Positions 61,067 to 64,000 of a DNA stretch of 64,000 bases are shown one piece after another. The notes beneath the pieces were generated by a model. The model ran no database searches and was not told the origin of the DNA. It worked only from the letters and a program-made list of their open reading frames with translations. The position numbers and the translations under genes were made by a program. The stretch comes from RYN-230 sp963829725. Lineage in GTDB: Bacteria > Actinomycetota > Actinomycetes > Streptosporangiales > Streptosporangiaceae. Position 1 is the first letter of the stretch. Each line of letters starts with the position of its first letter. Location: the NCBI GenBank assembly GCA_963829725.1, contig CAWHJW010000015.1, forward strand, positions 248,001 through 312,000. The letters are read 5' to 3'.

Positions 61067-62776
61067 CTAGCCCAAGCCGCGCGGCCCGTTCGGCCCGGGC
61101 GTCCCGGATGGACCGGGCGGGCAGGGCGTCGTCCTCCGGGTGGAAGGCCGCTCCGGCCGGCACCGCCGCGCAGGCTGGCCTGGCACCGCCGGCGGGCCCG
61201 CTGGCACCGCCGGCGGGCCCGCTGGCACGGCCGGCGGCCCCGCTGGCCCCGCCGCAGCGGGGCCCGGCGGCATGGCCGCCGGGGGCCCTCCCGCGGCCGT
61301 CTGGAACACTGGCCACGCCGACGAAATCGACGACTTGGGCCGGAGGGTGGCCACCACCGTCGGGATAGCCGCGATGGCCACCACGACGTCGGCCCCGACA
61401 CCGGCGATCGCGACGCCGTTGACCCCGAGCGGCTTGAGCAGGAGAAAGCTGCCGGTGAGCGTCATGATCGCCAGGGCCAGCTGGCCAATCGAGGCCCGGA
61501 TGGGCTTCCCGTGGATGCGGTGCAGCGAGAAGGCCAGGCCGTAGAAGCTGCAGGGGAAGAGGCTGAGGGCCAGCAACTGGAGCAGCCTGGCGGTGCGCGC
61601 GGCGTCCGCACCCCCGTAGAGCTTGGCGATCAGGGATGCCGCCAGGATCAGCGCTATTGTGCCCGGGATCATCGTCACCACGCACCGGCGGAGTACGCCG
61701 CGGGTAAGCTGCGCCAGCCGGTCAGGCGACGCCGAGCCTTCGACCGTCAGGCCGGTGGAGAAGTTGAGCCCCAGCGTCACCGCACCGGACGTGATGATCC
61801 CGGCGATGTAGTAGCTGCCGTTCGCCTCCGGGCCCAGGGTCAACATCACCAGCAGCGGCATGAAGTTCCCGGTGAGCTGGCTGAAGAGCAGGCCCAGGTA
61901 GTCGACGGACGCGAACCGGGCGAAGCGCCGGAGCCGCAGGTCCGGTAGCAGGTCCTGTTGCCGCCGCTCCTTGAGGTAGCGGTGGAAGATCAGCCAGTTG
62001 ACGATCGGGCACAGGATGATCAGCGGGGCGGTCCACGAGGCCAGGATGTCCGTCGAGCGGAGCACCTCATACCCGGCCACCAGCAGGAACAGCTTCATCA
62101 GCCCGAAGGCCAGGTTCTCCAGCGGGATGGGCTCCGGGCGCTGCAGGCCCACGAGCGCCGCGTCCTGCAGGGTGAACACTTCCCAGGCCACCACGCTGAC
62201 AATGAAGAGGAACGAGAGATAGCTGGAATTCCCGACAAACTGCCACTGCGAGCTGAGCCGGGGCATGACCACGACGAATATCGCCCCGCCGACCAGGGAC
62301 GCCAGGATGGTGGACAGGTAGCTGCCCTTGATCAGCCGTCCCGCCGATCTCGCGCCCAGCTGGGGCAGGAACCGGATCAGCGTGCTGCTCAGGTTGAGCT
62401 GCGACAGCGTTGCCACCAGCATCAGCGCTGAGACCAGCGCGGTGGCCCGGCCCAGGTCCACCGGCCCGTACAAGCGGGCGGCGACCGCCCAGAAGCCTAC
62501 GCCGATGACGTTGGTGATCACGGTGTTGGCGATCAGCACATAGCCACCGCGGTACAGCGGGTTGCGCAACTCGGAGATGACGCGGGACACCACGTTGCCG
62601 GACGGGACCTCGCCGGCCCGGCGGGGAGGGCGCTGCGCTGGCGGCGGGCCGCGGTAGGCAAGGCGGCCATCCACCACCGGCAGGTGAGTGAAGGTGAGAG
62701 TGTCTTCTTCCCAGTAAGGGCGCCAGCTACCGCTCTGCTGGTCATCCCAGCCCTGCACGGACACTCCCGATCCCAC
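61067..62776 (-). CDS. Wzx-like polysaccharide flippase (MATE/MOP superfamily)
   Basis: 569 residues. About 12-14 membrane helices (LIANTVITNVIGVGFWAVAA, TLSQLNLSSTLIRFLPQLGA, LIKGSYLSTILASLVGGAIF, SYYIAGIITSGAVTLGLNFS and ASIGQLALAIMTLTGSFLLL), the layout of O-antigen or teichuronic-type exporters. The N-terminus is soluble and acidic (WDDQQSGSWRPYWEEDTLTF); the C-terminus is a Pro/Ala tail with tandem AGPPAVP units and ends in Arg/Pro sequence. Moves lipid-linked repeat units across the membrane. GTG start; the exact start is uncertain. Confidence 0.88.
   Translation of the reverse strand: MGSGVSVQGWDDQQSGSWRPYWEEDTLTFTHLPVVDGRLAYRGPPPAQRPPRRAGEVPSGNVVSRVISELRNPLYRGGYVLIANTVITNVIGVGFWAVAARLYGPVDLGRATALVSALMLVATLSQLNLSSTLIRFLPQLGARSAGRLIKGSYLSTILASLVGGAIFVVVMPRLSSQWQFVGNSSYLSFLFIVSVVAWEVFTLQDAALVGLQRPEPIPLENLAFGLMKLFLLVAGYEVLRSTDILASWTAPLIILCPIVNWLIFHRYLKERRQQDLLPDLRLRRFARFASVDYLGLLFSQLTGNFMPLLVMLTLGPEANGSYYIAGIITSGAVTLGLNFSTGLTVEGSASPDRLAQLTRGVLRRCVVTMIPGTIALILAASLIAKLYGGADAARTARLLQLLALSLFPCSFYGLAFSLHRIHGKPIRASIGQLALAIMTLTGSFLLLKPLGVNGVAIAGVGADVVVAIAAIPTVVATLRPKSSISSAWPVFQTAAGGPPAAMPPGPAAAGPAGPPAVPAGPPAVPAGPPAVPGQPARRCRPERPSTRRTTPCPPGPSGTPGPNGPRGLG
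61180..61242. repeat. Three tandem 21-bp repeats in the flippase gene tail
   Basis: CTGGCACCGCCGGCGGGCCC plus G, repeated at 61180-61200, 61201-61221 and 61222-61242, the last copy with changes. On the minus strand each unit encodes AGPPAVP-like residues, and 21 is a multiple of 3, so gain or loss of units keeps the frame. Confidence 0.75.
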
Positions 62777-63076
62777 TTAACTAGGCTAATTTGGGTCCCG
62801 CCGCCACACTAGCCGGAACCTCCGTGGAACAGGCGTCCCCGCGGGTGCACCGACTGTAAGACCCAGACTGAACTTCAGTGGCCAGAACAGGACGAGCCGA
62901 GTCAGCGTTGGCTCGCGTGGCCGGACAGGCGCCGGGCGAGGACTCAGGCGGCCCAGCCCATCCTGCCGGGCACGGCCAGGGACTCGGTCAGCGGCAACGC
63001 CTCCAATGCCCGGCCAGGATATACCGGATATACCGGCCAGAGCCAGGAAGAAGTATGTCCGCCCGATTTACGGCGC
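62777..63076. promoter_or_regulatory. 300-bp gap between flippase and last glycosyltransferase
   Basis: No supported gene. It contains a tandem 9-mer GGATATACC (63017-63025 and 63026-63034) followed by GG, within CCGGCC-rich sequence, which could be a binding site or promoter element for the flippase gene. Confidence 0.4.
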
Positions 63077-64000
63077 TCAGCTGCGCGCCGGCGACCTGGC
63101 CGCCCGGCGCGAAGCCCGGTAGTAGCGGAGCGCTCCCGCGAGGACTCCGCGCGCCTCGTCCACGGCCAGCCGCTTGCCGTGGGACTGCATCTGGCCCGCA
63201 TCCGAGGCCTGCTGCATGCGCTGGCGCACCGCGGCCACCCGGCGCAGGCCATGGCCGAGCATGACCACCGGCAGCTTGCCGTCCCGGAGGTGCTTGGCCA
63301 GGTAGGCCCCCAGCCCGTAGCCATAGGAGTAGATCTGCTCGCCCAGCGCCTGCGTGTCGGCCCGGTGCTGGTGCCAGACCAGCGCCGAGGGCAGGTAGCA
63401 GATGCGCCCGCCGGAAAGGATCACGCGGAGGAACATGTCCAGGTCCTCGCCGCCCCGGCCCGGGCTTCCCGCGCCGAGCAGCGGGTCGAAGCCGCCCAGT
63501 CGCTCCACGGCCGCCCGGCGGACCGCGAAGTTGGCCCCCGTGCCGAAGATCCCCGCGCTGTAGGGGTACAGCCCGGAGGGCTGGCGGTGCGCCACGAGAT
63601 CGTAGCGGCGTGGCTCGAACGCCTCACCCCACGCGTAGCGGGAGTCGAAATACCGCTCCGACCCAGTGTCCAGCGAACTCGACGCCACCAGCCCGGTGAT
63701 GCACACCGCCTCCGGGTCGGCCGCGAAACCAGCGGCGATGGCCAGCGGCCAGCCCGGATCCACGCGCGTGTCGTCATCGGTGAACGCGATGAGGCCGTAC
63801 TTGGCCGCAGCCATGCCGTGATTGCGCGCCCGCGACAGGCCGGGAAGCGGCTCGCAGGTGTAGCGGAGCCGCGGATCATCCGTGGCCAGCTCGGCCACCA
63901 GCTCGCGGGTTTGCGGCCCGGACGGCGCGTTGTCAACCACGAGGATCTCCAGTGGCTCGCAGGCGACCTGCTGGAAGGTCCGCAGCACCGCCTCCAGGCC
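63077..64000 (-). CDS. Family 2 glycosyltransferase, 5' end outside the window
   Basis: About 308 residues visible, ending at 63077; the frame continues into GLEAVLRTFQQV at the right edge. GT-A domain: LEILVVDNAPSGPQTRELVA, GLIAFTDDDTRVDPGWPLA (DDD metal site) and GIFGTGANFAVRRAAVERLG, FDPLLGAGSPGRGGEDLDMF (ED motif), then VWHQHRADTQALGEQI. N-terminal residues and the start codon are missing here. Another transferase of the surface-glycan cluster. Confidence 0.9.
   Translation of the reverse strand, partial: GLEAVLRTFQQVACEPLEILVVDNAPSGPQTRELVAELATDDPRLRYTCEPLPGLSRARNHGMAAAKYGLIAFTDDDTRVDPGWPLAIAAGFAADPEAVCITGLVASSSLDTGSERYFDSRYAWGEAFEPRRYDLVAHRQPSGLYPYSAGIFGTGANFAVRRAAVERLGGFDPLLGAGSPGRGGEDLDMFLRVILSGGRICYLPSALVWHQHRADTQALGEQIYSYGYGLGAYLAKHLRDGKLPVVMLGHGLRRVAAVRQRMQQASDAGQMQSHGKRLAVDEARGVLAGALRYYRASRRAARSPARS

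Overview
The window is very GC-rich DNA with the gene style of a filamentous or spore-forming actinobacterium (class Actinomycetes, relatives of Streptomyces, Streptosporangiales or Catenulispora). Evidence is the recR-ybaB-dnaX-SRP RNA block, the tadA pair, an actinobacterial bPH/zinc-finger protein, DUF5063, DUF4032 and DUF6918 proteins, many GTG starts and many Ala/Gly/Pro-rich proteins. The species cannot be fixed from the sequence alone.

Layout. 0-4.1 kb: a conserved chromosomal core on the minus strand (DUF5063, recR, ybaB, dnaX, SRP RNA), then tRNA-Ser(GGA). 4.2-7 kb: a GntR regulator divergent from two tiny genes, probably the scar of an integrative element. 7-16.9 kb: cell-envelope and transport genes (GNAT, LysM protein, MFS/TetR pair, lipoproteins, membrane-anchored esterase), tRNA-Ser(CGA), tadA and partner, and a small membrane peptide next to a PH-domain protein. 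17-19.6 kb: an EamA exporter divergent from an XRE-cupin regulator, and a UDP-glucuronate decarboxylase-like gene. 20.2-24.1 kb: a BlaI/M56 peptidase pair facing a methyltransferase across two long palindromes, followed by a partial duplicate of the same arrangement facing a broken FkbM-type methyltransferase. 24.4-31.4 kb: a frameshifted DUF4032 gene, lipoproteins, tenA, DUF6918, a transglycosylase-like protein, then a graveyard of fragments (ABC ATPase, integrase tail) ending at tRNA-Ser(GCT). 31.5-39.5 kb: acyl-CoA ligase, ECF sigma factor, a MauE-type redox membrane protein with a partner, an AAA ATPase, a perfect 46-bp palindrome and a secreted beta-propeller. 39.7-44.6 kb: permease remnant, a cellulose-synthase-like glycosyltransferase with a GH12 glucanase lipoprotein, CtaG, tRNA-Ser(TGA). 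44.6-46.6 kb: small conserved proteins and an FHA protein. 46.8-64 kb: a surface-glycan cluster (ATP-grasp, five family-2 glycosyltransferases, two DegT aminotransferases, WlbA/WlbB-like enzymes, epimerase, deacetylase, FkbM remnant, Wzx-like flippase) interrupted by a complete IS element.

How the genes work together. The right-hand cluster plausibly makes an amino-sugar-containing surface polysaccharide: oxidoreductase, DegT aminotransferase and hexapeptide N-acetyltransferase build a 3-acetamido sugar nucleotide, glycosyltransferases assemble it on a lipid carrier, the flippase exports it and the deacetylase trims it. The GT2/GH12 pair at 40-43 kb looks like a separate beta-glucan synthesis-and-trimming module. 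All four serine tRNA families that read UCN and AGY codons lie within 40.5 kb, and at least two of them carry mobile-element scars.

Caution: about nine genes have their reading frame broken by single-base or small indels, several of them in G or C runs. Some may be assembly errors, not true pseudogenes, so those calls should be read with that in mind.
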